A DNA stretch of 5,306 nt from Desulfohalobiaceae bacterium (GTDB lineage Bacteria; Desulfobacterota; Desulfovibrionia; Desulfovibrionales; Desulfothermaceae): the NCBI GenBank assembly GCA_021737115.1, contig JAIPER010000280.1:1-5306 (forward strand), written 5' to 3'. Each line of letters begins with the position of its first letter. Position 1 is the first letter of the stretch. Shown here in pieces: positions 5,283-5,306 of the stretch. The notes beneath the pieces are model-generated. The model saw nothing but the letters and a program-made list of their open reading frames with translations. It did not search any database and was not told the origin of the DNA. A program made the position numbers and the translations under genes.

Positions 5283-5306
5283 GACAAAGAAAAATCAAGT
5301 TTCATA

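Noticed and set aside
5020..5298. Minus-strand ORF with SPRRRPGSS…DSGLRRNDE
   Set aside because: The start of the ORF is the translation of the palindromic repeat at 5211-5282, a well-known source of false proteins; the rest has no ribosome site or recognisable domain.

Overview
The window looks like part of a Gram-negative, probably deltaproteobacterial (Desulfobacterota-type) genome. This is inferred from a PEP-CTERM surface protein, a dockerin tail ending in the DARKL…C…C pattern, a sigma-54 type promoter, a GNRA-free but GEMM-like (c-di-GMP-I-like) leader, and a palindromic CGTCATTCCGG-type intergenic repeat. No rRNA or other taxonomic marker is present, so the assignment is tentative.

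Layout. (1) Positions 1-1076, + strand: the 3' part of a hybrid sensor histidine kinase. The window begins just after the phosphoacceptor histidine; the ATPase domain and a C-terminal receiver domain are complete. (2) 1077-1460: intergenic DNA holding a frameshifted remnant of a small antitoxin-like gene (start 1262), then a 17-bp perfect hairpin (1418-1455) that closes the converging minus-strand operon. (3) 3967-1500, minus strand: a two-gene operon. The first gene encodes a secreted 616-aa repeat (propeller-like) protein with a C-terminal dockerin. The second, 20 bp downstream, encodes a 198-aa cohesin-like protein with an N-terminal signal peptide and a C-terminal PEP-CTERM sorting signal. 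(4) 3968-4546, minus strand: an unusually long, AT-rich leader. It starts at a near-consensus sigma-54 promoter (4530-4546), passes through a structured region that resembles a c-di-GMP-I (GEMM) riboswitch (about 4482-4315), then a terminator-like hairpin with a U6 tract (4325-4272), then a very short ORF with a perfect Shine-Dalgarno (4238-4203), and finally about 235 nt of AT-rich leader. (5) 4547-5306: mostly non-coding; one possible 59-aa ORF (4937-5116) and a double-hairpin dispersed repeat (5211-5282).

How it may work together (inference). The cohesin-like protein would be anchored or processed at the cell envelope by an exosortase through its PEP-CTERM tail, and would hold the dockerin-bearing propeller protein at the surface. 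Sigma-54 control plus a putative c-di-GMP-sensing leader would tie this matrix or adhesion pair to the biofilm/lifestyle switch. The exosortase, the sigma-54 activator and any diguanylate cyclase are not in the window.
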